Numbered from the stretch's first letter, positions 1 to 7,144 are shown. The stretch is DNA of 9,967 nucleotides from an uncultured Clostridia bacterium (GCA_934167225.1 CAKPLD010000043.1:1-9967), one strand, 5' to 3'. The notes: generated from the sequence alone by a model not told the origin. Made by a program: numbers and translations.

Positions 1-74
1 TATTGAGCCGTTAATCCCCCAAAAATTAATAATTATTCTAATTCGAACCGGTTTTAATAACTGTGAATAGTAAC
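1..74. mobile_element. Partial MITE-like element (right end of copy A)
   Basis: These 74 bp match 7336-7409 at 68 of 74 positions by eye, without gaps. That segment is the right-hand end of the palindromic element at 7157-7409. In both copies the similarity stops at the same GTAAC, which marks an element boundary. The rest of this copy lies outside the window, so neither its left arm nor a target duplication can be checked. Confidence 0.75.
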
Positions 75-162
75 AAATCAAATCTAACTTACAGCCAGTC
101 TCAAGCTGGACTTGATTTTATTACGAATTGCGGTTATTGCCGTTACTTAAAACATGAAGTTT
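75..162. other. Short intergenic gap downstream of ymdB
   Basis: This 88-bp stretch lies between the repeat end and the ymdB stop codon. I see no gene in it. Read on the minus strand it can fold weakly: a 5-bp AAAAC/GTTTT hairpin just after the stop, and a bulged AAATCAA...TTGATTT pairing with an inner CCAG/CTGG. Neither is followed by a convincing T-run, so I do not call a terminator. Confidence 0.4.
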
Positions 163-933
163 TTAAGCATTTATTCTTATAATATTCTTAACCATATTTG
201 TTTCATCATCAATCTCAAATAAAACACTATTAAAAATAGCCTCACCTGATGCAATTTTGTATCTTTCTGGCAAAGAAGTTACAAATCTTTTTAGAGCTGC
301 TTTTTTGTCCATTCCTATAACAGAATCCTTAGGTCCTGTCATTCCAATATCTGTAATAAATCCTGTTCCATTTTCTAAAATTTGTTCATCTGCTGTTTGT
401 GTATGTGTATGCGTTCCAAATAAAGCAGTTATTTCACCATCTAAGTAATATGCCATTGCCTTTTTTTCAGCAGTAGCTTCTGCATGAAAATCAAACATTA
501 TAATATCCGCTTCTTCTTTTACATTTTCAACAATATTTTTAACTACTTCGAAAGGATTATCTAACATGATGTTAATTTCTGCTCTTCCTAAAGCATTGAT
601 AACAGCAATTTTTTTACCATTACATTTATAAATATTATACCCTTTTCCACAAACTCCTTTGGGATAATTTGCAGGTCTTATTAATTTAGGGTTATCTATA
701 AATGTAAATATTTCCTTTTTTCCCCATGTATGATTTCCCATTGTAACGCAGTCTGCACCTGCTTGTAAAATATCTTTAAAATTTTTCTCTGTCATTCCCA
801 TTCCTTCTGCCGAATTTTCTCCATTTACAATTGTAAAATCTACTTTATGTTCTTTTTTTACATTTGGAAGTATTTTTTGTAATTTTTTTATTCCACAAGA
901 TCCAACTATATCTCCCACTGCTAATATATTCAT
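163..933 (-). CDS. ymdB: YmdB-family metallophosphoesterase (2',3'-cyclic nucleotide phosphodiesterase)
   Basis: This is a 256-aa protein of the YmdB family (TIGR00282 type), usually about 260-265 aa. The known Bacillus subtilis metal ligands fall at identical positions here: Asp8 (in GDIVG), Glu39 (NGEN), Asn67/His68 (MGNHTWG), His150 (DFHAE), His175 and His177 (GTHTHTQ). RPANYP and the C-terminal TDIGMTGP motif are also present. Family members are dinuclear-metal cytoplasmic phosphodiesterases; in B. subtilis YmdB affects the choice between motility and biofilm. I chose ATG 933 because GAGGA lies 7 nt upstream and because Asp8 then numbers correctly. The frame is open upstream into the sortase, giving one 533-aa reading frame, but that join is best explained by an indel in the sortase tail. 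In the restored sortase frame its stop lies 2 nt before this ATG, so the two genes are probably translationally coupled. Family assignment is very secure; a role linked to the pilus is only inferred from position. Confidence 0.93.
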   Translation of the reverse strand: MNILAVGDIVGSCGIKKLQKILPNVKKEHKVDFTIVNGENSAEGMGMTEKNFKDILQAGADCVTMGNHTWGKKEIFTFIDNPKLIRPANYPKGVCGKGYNIYKCNGKKIAVINALGRAEINIMLDNPFEVVKNIVENVKEEADIIMFDFHAEATAEKKAMAYYLDGEITALFGTHTHTQTADEQILENGTGFITDIGMTGPKDSVIGMDKKAALKRFVTSLPERYKIASGEAIFNSVLFEIDDETNMVKNIIRINA

Positions 934-935
934 TA

Positions 936-1764
936 TTAATTCCTCACTTTCCTTGTGTATTTTACTATTTTTTTTAGTAAAATGCAACAGAAAATAATTA
1001 ATACAATAATAATTAGCCCGTAAAACTATTCCTTTTATATAAAATATATCATTTTCTTCTGTTATTTCCCTTGTTTCGCTGTTAATTTCATGTTCTTCAG
1101 CCTCTTGCTCCTTAAATTCTTTTCTTTCACATTGAACCAATAGCCTATGTGTGTTTATTCCATATGGGGTACATGTAACTAATGTTACTAAATCTCTTCC
1201 TTCTTGAATTTTTAAATCTTGAGTTTCTGTTGGTAGTACGACTTTTATTTGGTATACACTATATTTTAAAATTCTATCTAATGTATTTATATAAATTTCA
1301 TCTTCAATTTTAAGCTCATTTAGTCTTGTAAAAATTTCCGTCTTTACAAGTCCAGTGTGCCCTGTTAAAACACAGTGCGAGGAATTTCCGCCTACTGGTA
1401 ATGATGTATTTTCTAAATGTCCAACTCCTTTTTTCATATCTTTATCTTGTGTTCCATGATATATTGGTAAGTAAACCGATATTTTCGGAATTTCTATATA
1501 AGACATAACCCCATCATCTGTTATATTTAAAATATTATTGTATTTTTCCTCATTTGTATCCAATTTGCCATCTAAATTTTTATTATAATTTTCTGCCATT
1601 TCATATTGTTTTTCTTTTTCATCTTTTTCCATATTATCAACATCTTGCCTATATTCTTTTATTATTTGAATCTGATGCTTTTTTTCTATTGCATTACTAA
1701 TTTTAGGATACAAAAAAGTTCCTATTCCAACTAATATAAATAAAATTGCAACAATTTTTTTCAA
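936..1764 (-). CDS. Class C (pilin-polymerising) sortase, C-terminal frameshift
   Basis: This transpeptidase cleaves LPxTG-type signals and joins pilin subunits at the membrane. The N-terminal membrane helix is residues 4-19, followed by a charged coiled region (about 27-75). The catalytic domain starts at YIEIPKI (89-95), with LPIYHGT at 99-105. The triad is His136 (LTGHTG), Cys198 (TLVTCTPYG) and Arg207 (THRLLVQ). Class C enzymes normally end with a second membrane helix. In the given frame that region is scrambled, but the +1 frame from about 1023 reads GLIIIVLIIFCCILLKK followed by KIVKYTRKVRN and TAA at 938-936. The 829-nt span is 3n+1, as expected for one extra base, perhaps in the TTTT or GGG run at 1018-1025. 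The start is TTG with AGGATGG 7 nt upstream; no in-frame ATG is nearby. The gene sits 54 nt after the backbone pilin. Whether the frameshift is real or an error cannot be told from the sequence. Confidence 0.9.
941..945 (-). promoter_or_regulatory. Ribosome binding site deciding the ymdB start
   Basis: GAGGA lies 7 nt before ATG 933 and inside the end of the sortase reading frame. Its presence argues that YmdB is started independently rather than made only as part of a fusion. Confidence 0.8.
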
Positions 1765-1818
1765 TTTACAACCATCCTATCTAATAAACTATACAACCTA
1801 CATTATTTTTATTTTATT

Positions 1819-3378
1819 CTATTTTTTTAACATTTTTTTCTTTTTAGATATAGATACAATCATAACAACCCCAACTCCAATTAGTACAATGCTTATACCA
1901 ACTAAAGCTATAGTTCCATTTCCACCAGTTACAGGTAAAACAAAACCTTTAGAGTTTATGAAAATTACATTATATTCTTCATCTATTTCACCATCTAAAT
2001 CTTTATCTTCTAGGTTTAACTTATATACATCTTTAGATATTTGGTATCCATTTGGAGCCTTTATTTGTTTTATGGAATATTGTCCCTCATCTAGTCCTTT
2101 TAAGTATATTTTTCCTTCTTCATTTACAATTAAATTTGTTACTCCATCTTTATCATCGCTACTTGTTAAATAATATTCTCCTTCTTCCCCTTTTTTAAAA
2201 TGTAAAATTTCTCCTTGGTTATTTGTAATATTAAATTCACTATCAGCTAATGGACTGTTTTCTTTATCTACAGACTTAATTTCTACTCCATACGTAAAAA
2301 CTGTAACTAGTTGTGATTTTTGTGTTTGTATACTTGTTTTACTATATGGATTATTCGAATAATCTAAATAAGCATAGTTATTGTTTCCATTTTTTCCAAT
2401 TACAAGACTACTATTTTGAACTAAAGTCGCTTGATACTTAATTTTTATATGATCATAATTGCAAATTTTATTATAATCAAAATCTGCTAAAAATGTTACA
2501 TTTTCTTCATTATGTCTTTTAGTATTAAAGCTTAATACATAACCATCTGTAATTTCTGCTTCTTGTCCATTTTTTTCTCCATATATTTTTATAGTATCGT
2601 TTTTCAAAATAAGTGATTGGTCTATTTTATCAGATATAATATATTTTTTTGACAAACTGTTTTCTAAATATGTTGGAACATCTGCACTTATTGTATATAA
2701 AATTTCATCTACTGTACTATAATTATCTTTTGTTTTAGTTTCATCTGTTACATTTTTGCTTATTGATGGTTTGGTTGCCTTTACCACAACGTTTTGGTCG
2801 TGTAATTCCCAATTTGCTGTTTCGCTATCGTAATTTGGTATTAAATTTACAGCAGATGGCATATATACCATATATCCATTTTCAATTATTACCAAATATG
2901 AACCCATTTCTACATCTTCAAATGTTATGTTTCCTGTTAATTTATCTTCTTGTAACGGATATTCTGCGTTTCCACTCGATGTTTTTTCTCTATATGAGTT
3001 TATTGATATATTATCATTTTTTATTTCTGATGTTACTTTATCATAAAATTCCTTTATTTTTTCCGAATTATTATTTGTTTTTGTATAAAAATCTTCGGTA
3101 TTTGAATATTCTGGCATATTTTCGTCTATCCATGTTTGTATGCCATCTTCCCATTTGTAGCCTTCTTTTGGCTGATTTGCAGAATAATCATATTCTATGT
3201 CTGCTATTTTGTATAATTTTGCTGTTACACCTTTTTCAATATTTGAAACATTTATGTTTGCTTTGTTTTGTGTTTCTGATATTGTTGCCATACTTATGTG
3301 GCTAAAATTTAGTATTGATAAAATAGACATCAAAACTAAATTCATTGATATTATTTTTTTTATTCTTTCTTTATTCAT
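1819..3378 (-). CDS. Backbone (major) pilin, LPVTG-anchored, isopeptide/prealbumin-like fold
   Basis: This is a 519-aa sortase substrate and probably the fibre shaft. The signal peptide has basic residues (MNKERIKK), a hydrophobic core at about 9-28 and a likely cleavage site near ISMA (28-31). The N-terminal domain is about 35-200. A fimbrial isopeptide domain (D2 type) runs about 205-355, with KPSISKNV at 203-210 supplying the likely bond lysine and NYAYLDYSNNPY at 334-345 carrying candidate partner asparagines. The C-terminal SpaA-like domain (about 365-475) ends in an E-box-like segment, YSIKQIKAPNGY (434-445), in which the usual Glu is Gln438. The cell-wall signal is LPVTG (481-485), a helix (about 488-510) and a Lys-rich tail. 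No YPK pilin motif is seen; Lys200 or Lys203 in VVVKATK is a candidate for cross-linking. ATG 3378 is supported by AGGAG 4 nt upstream and by the signal peptide. The upstream pilin runs into this gene without a stop. Confidence 0.88.
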   Translation of the reverse strand: MNKERIKKIISMNLVLMSILSILNFSHISMATISETQNKANINVSNIEKGVTAKLYKIADIEYDYSANQPKEGYKWEDGIQTWIDENMPEYSNTEDFYTKTNNNSEKIKEFYDKVTSEIKNDNISINSYREKTSSGNAEYPLQEDKLTGNITFEDVEMGSYLVIIENGYMVYMPSAVNLIPNYDSETANWELHDQNVVVKATKPSISKNVTDETKTKDNYSTVDEILYTISADVPTYLENSLSKKYIISDKIDQSLILKNDTIKIYGEKNGQEAEITDGYVLSFNTKRHNEENVTFLADFDYNKICNYDHIKIKYQATLVQNSSLVIGKNGNNNYAYLDYSNNPYSKTSIQTQKSQLVTVFTYGVEIKSVDKENSPLADSEFNITNNQGEILHFKKGEEGEYYLTSSDDKDGVTNLIVNEEGKIYLKGLDEGQYSIKQIKAPNGYQISKDVYKLNLEDKDLDGEIDEEYNVIFINSKGFVLPVTGGNGTIALVGISIVLIGVGVVMIVSISKKKKMLKK

Positions 3379-5733
3379 TCTTCTCCTTTTTTTGTAGGTT
3401 GCATAGTTTATTAGATATACACCTAAAGCTATAAATATTATACTTATACATGCTATTATTAAACCGCTTTTATTTCCTGTTAATGGTAATTGTTCGATTG
3501 TTGTTTTCTTTTTTACAAATTCGATATTTACTAATATATTTTCTGTTACATTTTTAAATATAGGAAGCCTTAAATTACCATTTTCATCTGTTTTAAAGTT
3601 TTTATATTCTTCGTTATTTATCATTATCTTTCGAATTTTATAGCCTTCTTCTGGAATAATTTCAATTTCTTTGCTTGAATTTTCGCCATGTTTTACAGAT
3701 TCTATTTCATTTACTTGGTTATTGATTTTGGTTGATATTGTGTATGTTTTTTTATAATTATTTACATTTATTGTTTGAGGAATAATTATCTCTAAATCTT
3801 CTCTTCTATAATTTTCACTAATAATTAGTCCATTTGACCACTTTTTGTCGTTTGTAACTGCAATTTTATCATTTTCTAAATATTTAATAGCAAAATTTCT
3901 TGTTGTAAATGATGTCCATTTATACGCACCAGTAACAACTATCTTTTCTTCATTAATTTCGCTTATACTTGTTACATAACCTGGAACAGGGACATCTCTA
4001 TCTAATCTATATGGATAATCGGCAAATTCAACCTCTCCATCTAATGTTATTTTCATAAAAAATCCTCTTGCCATTTCTGCTCCCGCTTGAAAATCGATTT
4101 TTTTATCAATAATTCCGTCTTTATTTACGTCTATTGGTCTATTAGTATAGTAATACCCTCCTATTATTATCTTGTTATCATGCGTTGTTTTTATGTCTAC
4201 AATATTTACTGCTGAATATTTTGAATTTCTCGGAGTTTGTCCTCTTAAATCGTAAATATTTTTGAAAAAAGCTCCATCTGGTGTCATTTCCATTACATTT
4301 GTGCACATTCCATTTTTCTCGTTTGTATAAATATTTTCATATTGATTTTCGCTATTTAATTTTTTTGCATATATTTTACCTGAACAATTCATTCCTATAA
4401 TTAAATTATCTTCTTGTGTAACCGTAATTCCTGTAATGTTTATATGGTTGTCCTCCATGTATATTGTTTTTGGAATTGAGTACATATCATATCCCCATTC
4501 GGCATTTCCACTTTTGCTCATTTTTATTATTATTGAGTTTTTACTTTCTAAATTGTAGCTTTCACATTTTATATTTTGTATTTCAATGTTTCCTTTATAA
4601 TTAAGTGATAATGCGATTTTTTCTTTAGTTTCTACAATATTTGTTAATTCCATAAAACCTTTTCCTACTATTTTTTGGCTCCATATATATTTTCCATTTT
4701 TTGTATATGATGCAATAAAAGCGTTTTGCTTACCTTTATTTTCTAGCTTTTCTTTTTCAGAATATTTAGATTCATATTCATAGAAGCTTAATTTTTCACT
4801 TTTAAAATTTCCTCCTAAAATTATGTTTCCTTCTTGTGTTTCAATTACACTCGTAATTTCATCATCTAAGTTTCCACCTATTCTTACTGCCCATTGATAT
4901 TTACCGTTTCTATTAATTTTTAGAATAAATCCATCTTGGCCTTTTACATCATAATTTCCTTTTGATAAGTCATTAATAATTTTTCCGTTTAAGTATACAA
5001 TTGGACTAGATATTGTTCCTACTATTATGTAGCCATTATCTTTTGTTTTTATAATTTTGTTACATCTATCATCATATTTTCCGCCAAATGTTTCTGACCA
5101 TAAAATTTGTCCGTTTTTGTCATACGAAACTATTAAGCAATCATCTTCTCCATTTGAAATTTCGTCTACTTTACCATCTCCATCTAGGTCTATTCCTTCG
5201 TTGTCAATTGTTGTTATTTCTTTGTTATATTCCGAAATTACTCCTGCTACACATATGCTTTCTTCGTCTTCATTATATGCAGAAGATTGCATGTAACTCC
5301 ACATTCCTCCATTATATGTGTTTAGCCACTCTGGTTCTGTTTTTGTTTCTGTTTCTACATTAAAATAATATGTTCTGTTTTCTTTGTTTTCATCTAATAC
5401 ATATGCTTCATTTGCTAATATTTCAACTGCTTTATATGAACCTTTTGGAATGTTTGCTCCAATTTTACCATTTTGGTCTGTTGTAAGTACATAGTGGTCT
5501 TGACCTTGTATATTTTCTAAGGTTCCTACTATATTCCCATTTACATCTGTTACATTTTTTCCTTCAAGATCTGTTATTTCAAATTTTGTTCCTTTAATTG
5601 GTACAAAGCTTTCTCCATCTTGATTGTATAAATTAAATGTATATTCTTCTGATTGTGCTAAAATTATATAATTACTTCCCCATATTAATACTAGCATTAT
5701 TGATATTATAATTAATTTTATTTGTACTTTTAT
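3379..5733 (-). CDS. Ancillary or tip pilin: SpaA-like domain plus beta-propeller, LPLTG-anchored
   Basis: This large sortase substrate is probably the adhesive tip or decorating subunit. Numbering is from ATG 5697. A SpaA/prealbumin-like domain spans about 18-118, with GTKFEI (36-41) and an E-box YKAVEILANEAY (88-99) that keeps its Glu92. Residues about 140-600 hold 6-7 repeats of the type D-x-hydrophobic-x-x-Y-x-x-NG-x-x-x-W...GG...D...G-x-I-I-x-G, for example 186-227, 255-296 and 325-365, matching SBBP-type beta-propeller blades. Asp-rich DxDGDG-like loops at 170-176 and 523-528 may bind calcium. Residues about 645-730 resemble a divergent InlB B-repeat domain (EEGYKI...FKNVTEN). The sorting signal is LPLTG (737-741), a helix (745-763) and KKRRR. 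ATG 5697 lacks an SD and would cut the signal peptide. The full signal peptide, with KVQIK before the core, begins near ATA 5733, 9 nt after AGGAAGG, so the start codon is non-canonical or miscalled. No stop precedes the next gene. Confidence 0.85.
3383..3387 (-). promoter_or_regulatory. Ribosome binding site for the backbone pilin
   Basis: AGGAG lies 4 nt before ATG 3378 and is encoded within the KKRRR tail of the upstream pilin. It indicates that the second pilin can be initiated on its own although the frame upstream is open. Confidence 0.75.
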
Positions 5734-5749
5734 TTTTCTACACCTTCCT
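5734..5749 (-). promoter_or_regulatory. Ribosome binding site preceding a non-canonical start (ATA 5733)
   Basis: AGGAAGG at 5749-5743 follows the stop of the upstream gene (TAA 5753-5751) almost immediately. The codons at normal distance are AGA, AAA, ATA and AAA. ATA 5733 is the best candidate, because with Met there the protein begins with KVQIK and a full hydrophobic core. The nearby GTG (5743) is directly followed by TAG and cannot be used. Confidence 0.55.
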
Positions 5750-5750
5750 A

Positions 5751-6947
5751 TTATCTTAAAAATAACATACTTCTACTGCCTACACTTTCGTCTTTTAAAT
5801 TTATTCTTGTTTCTCTCCTCTCTGCACATGAACAATTCTGATCTCTTTTGTAATCTCCACCTCTGCTATTAAATTCTTCACTTACATTTTCTAAGGTTAA
5901 TTCTCTGGTATTTCCTGCCATGTCGTATATATTGTTGACTTTTGTGTATTCTGAACTGCCTGTTGGTATTATTATTCCATTTTTTCTCTTTTTAGTTGCT
6001 TTATTTAAGTTTTGGTCTGCATAATATTCAAATTCTGAATACCAATAATTTCCAAATTTGGTTGAATCACTAATTTCCTGATATGTCTTTGCATTTGTTT
6101 CTACAAACCAGTTTATTGTGTGATCCCATAAACTTCCCCATATTAAATTTGTATATATACTGTCATTATCTTTTTTTAATTCTTTTGCTTCTGTATATAA
6201 TTGTCCCCATTGTTTTTGGGTTAGATTTTCATTCATTTTGTGAATTACCATTTTTTCATTTTCATACCCATTTTCATATCTTCCAATATAAAATCCTCCA
6301 TATTTTTTTATACTTTTTATTGTTTTATAAAACATCCTTTCTAGTCCTCTATTTATTTCTTCTCTATTCATATTAAGCTGTTTTTCCAAGCTCATTTCAT
6401 CTATACGTTTGTCCGAATTTGCACCGTTCAATTCTGGCTCTTTGCTTACATTTCCTAATACAAATGAGAGCTTTCCTTTATAAATTCTCCAGTTTAATGC
6501 TGTTCTACCATCTTCATTATATGTATATGGCTTTCCAAGTAATTTTCCTGTACCGTATTCATCTCCATATATTTCTCCTAATTCACTTTCTGAAACTGGT
6601 ACCCAAACATATTGATTGTATTGTGATTGTATTTTTACAAGTGCTTTTGTTTTTTCTTCTTCTGTTTTTGATATGTCTTCTATTTCTTTCCAGTCTACCT
6701 GCTTTTCATATATTACAAGCCCTTGGTCTACACTTTTTTCTTCTTCAATTTTTGAAATTTCGTATCCTTCTGGTATTGGTACATATTTGCCATCGTTACT
6801 TTCTATATATGAAACTTTTGTAATTTCTTCTGCTAAATTTTTGTTTTCTTTTGACTTTAAGTTTATTTTTTTTACAGAATTTAAACTTATACTGTTGAAT
6901 AATATAATAATAGATAATAAAATAAATATTATTTTTACTTTTTGCGA
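5751..6947 (-). CDS. Secreted FGE-sulfatase (SUMF1)/C-type-lectin-fold-like protein, start codon not canonical
   Basis: The frame is open from 7001 to TAA 5753-5751, about 398 aa from 6947. The N-terminus has a basic-hydrophobic segment (KVKIIFILLSIIILF, residues 3-17), a signal peptide or membrane anchor without a clear cleavage site. A Lys/Glu-rich region (about 55-105) precedes VWVPVSESELGEIYG. The C-terminal half looks like the FGE-sulfatase family: GGFYIGRYENG, NIYDMAGNTREL, SRGGDYKR, ERRE and a final VGSRSMLFL in place of the usual GFR ending. The usual Trp in the GNxxEWT element is Leu. No LPxTG signal is present. GGAGG (6959-6955) sits 7 nt before TCG 6947, and no in-frame ATG, GTG or TTG occurs before TTG 6431. 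TTG 6431 has no SD, removes the signal peptide and cuts the domain. It is the first gene of the pilus operon. Some FGE-like folds act as ligand-binding CLec domains rather than oxidases, so an adhesin-like role is possible but inferred. Confidence 0.72.
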   Translation of the reverse strand, partial: SQKVKIIFILLSIIILFNSISLNSVKKINLKSKENKNLAEEITKVSYIESNDGKYVPIPEGYEISKIEEEKSVDQGLVIYEKQVDWKEIEDISKTEEEKTKALVKIQSQYNQYVWVPVSESELGEIYGDEYGTGKLLGKPYTYNEDGRTALNWRIYKGKLSFVLGNVSKEPELNGANSDKRIDEMSLEKQLNMNREEINRGLERMFYKTIKSIKKYGGFYIGRYENGYENEKMVIHKMNENLTQKQWGQLYTEAKELKKDNDSIYTNLIWGSLWDHTINWFVETNAKTYQEISDSTKFGNYWYSEFEYYADQNLNKATKKRKNGIIIPTGSSEYTKVNNIYDMAGNTRELTLENVSEEFNSRGGDYKRDQNCSCAERRETRINLKDESVGSRSMLFLR

Positions 6948-6953
6948 AGTTAT

Positions 6954-6962
6954 CCCTCCCTT
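6954..6962 (-). promoter_or_regulatory. Strong Shine-Dalgarno without a canonical start codon
   Basis: AAGGGAGGG on the minus strand contains GGAGG at 6959-6955. The codon 7 nt downstream is TCG (6947-6945), one transition from TTG; ATA 6953 lies too close. The site shows where the FGE-like gene should start. Confidence 0.65.
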
Positions 6963-7087
6963 TAATTTGATTTTTTTACGAATTCGTTTTAAACACTTTT
7001 TCTAGAATGTATTTTTTAGATACTTGATATAAAAATTTTGATCAAATTTTGTTTTAACATTTTCTTCGAAAAAATATTTTCAAAAGT
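6963..7087 (-). other. Predicted AT-rich 5' leader of the pilus operon
   Basis: About 120-130 nt lie between the predicted transcription start (near 7081) and the ribosome binding site of the first gene. The leader is extremely A/T-rich. It contains a 10-bp palindrome TTTGATCAAA (7037-7046), a smaller one around TTCGAA (7065-7070) and CGAATTCG (6979-6986). I recognise no riboswitch and no open frame of note. Confidence 0.5.
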
Positions 7088-7116
7088 ATTATAGCGTCTC
7101 TTTTTACAAATGTCAA
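7088..7116 (-). promoter_or_regulatory. Consensus sigma-A promoter of the pilus operon
   Basis: On the minus strand TTGACA (7116-7111) and TATAAT (7093-7088) are both exact consensus hexamers separated by exactly 17 bp (7094-7110). Transcription would start near 7081 and run into the FGE-like gene, the two pilins, the sortase and ymdB. No other promoter of this quality was noticed between these genes, which supports one long operon. Confidence 0.85.
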
Positions 7117-7125
7117 GAAAAATCG

Positions 7126-7144
7126 TTCGACAAAAATCGACAAA
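7126..7144 (-). promoter_or_regulatory. Tandem Spo0A-box-like sites upstream of the -35
   Basis: On the minus strand TTTGTCGAA (7134-7126) matches the 0A box, whose core is TGTCGAA, exactly. TTTGTCGAT (7144-7136) matches it at 8 of 9 positions. The two are direct repeats offset by 10 bp, one helical turn, the arrangement known for Spo0A dimers on tandem boxes. The nearer box ends 9 bp upstream of the -35 hexamer, about -46 to -64 for the pair, a position suited to activation. Site identity is read from sequence; regulation by Spo0A is inferred. Confidence 0.62.

Larger units (their letters stand above)
163..1764 (-). other. Continuous frame joining sortase and YmdB (apparent fusion)
   Basis: As given, a single 533-aa frame runs from TTG 1764 through the sortase (residues 1 to about 245) into YmdB (residues 278-533). 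The linker, residues about 249-277, is polar and Cys/Asn/Tyr-rich and resembles no sortase tail. A gene caller would report one fusion protein. I treat it as two genes, for the reasons given under the sortase and YmdB entries. Confidence 0.8.
1819..5697 (-). other. Uninterrupted frame joining two pilin genes
   Basis: From ATG 5697 to TAG 1819 the frame is open for 1292 codons and encodes two complete surface proteins end to end. The first ends with LPLTG, a membrane helix and KKRRR. The very next residue is the Met of the second protein's signal peptide (residue 774 of the joined frame). The joint lies just after an A7 run on the coding strand (3387-3393). A change of one A would give a stop overlapping (TGA 3377-3375) or just after (TAA 3373-3371) the second start codon. 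Confidence 0.85.

Noticed and set aside
1..74. CRISPR repeat or attachment site shared between 1-74 and 7336-7409
   Set aside because: Only two copies 7 kb apart, 74 bp each, without spacers or an integrase. One is clearly an arm of a longer palindrome, so a MITE fits better.
2763..3305. Plus-strand frame of 180 codons opposite the backbone pilin
   Set aside because: It is a Leu/Phe/Tyr-rich shadow of the A/T-rich coding strand and has no domain. The other plus-strand frames (257-448, 1889-2173, 3197-3397, 5057-5363, 6083-7005, 9035-9229) were dismissed for the same reason.
5751..6000. Diversity-generating retroelement variable region at the end of the FGE/CLec-like gene
   Set aside because: The fold would fit, but the window shows no reverse transcriptase and no template repeat of this segment.
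5751..6431. Starting the FGE-like protein at TTG 6431
   Set aside because: There is no SD. The same frame continues upstream with protein-like sequence to a signal peptide preceded by GGAGG, so this start would cut the protein nearly in half.
6963..7087. Riboswitch (for example c-di-GMP) in the pilus operon leader
   Set aside because: The leader is almost pure A/T and lacks the conserved core sequences of the riboswitch classes I know.
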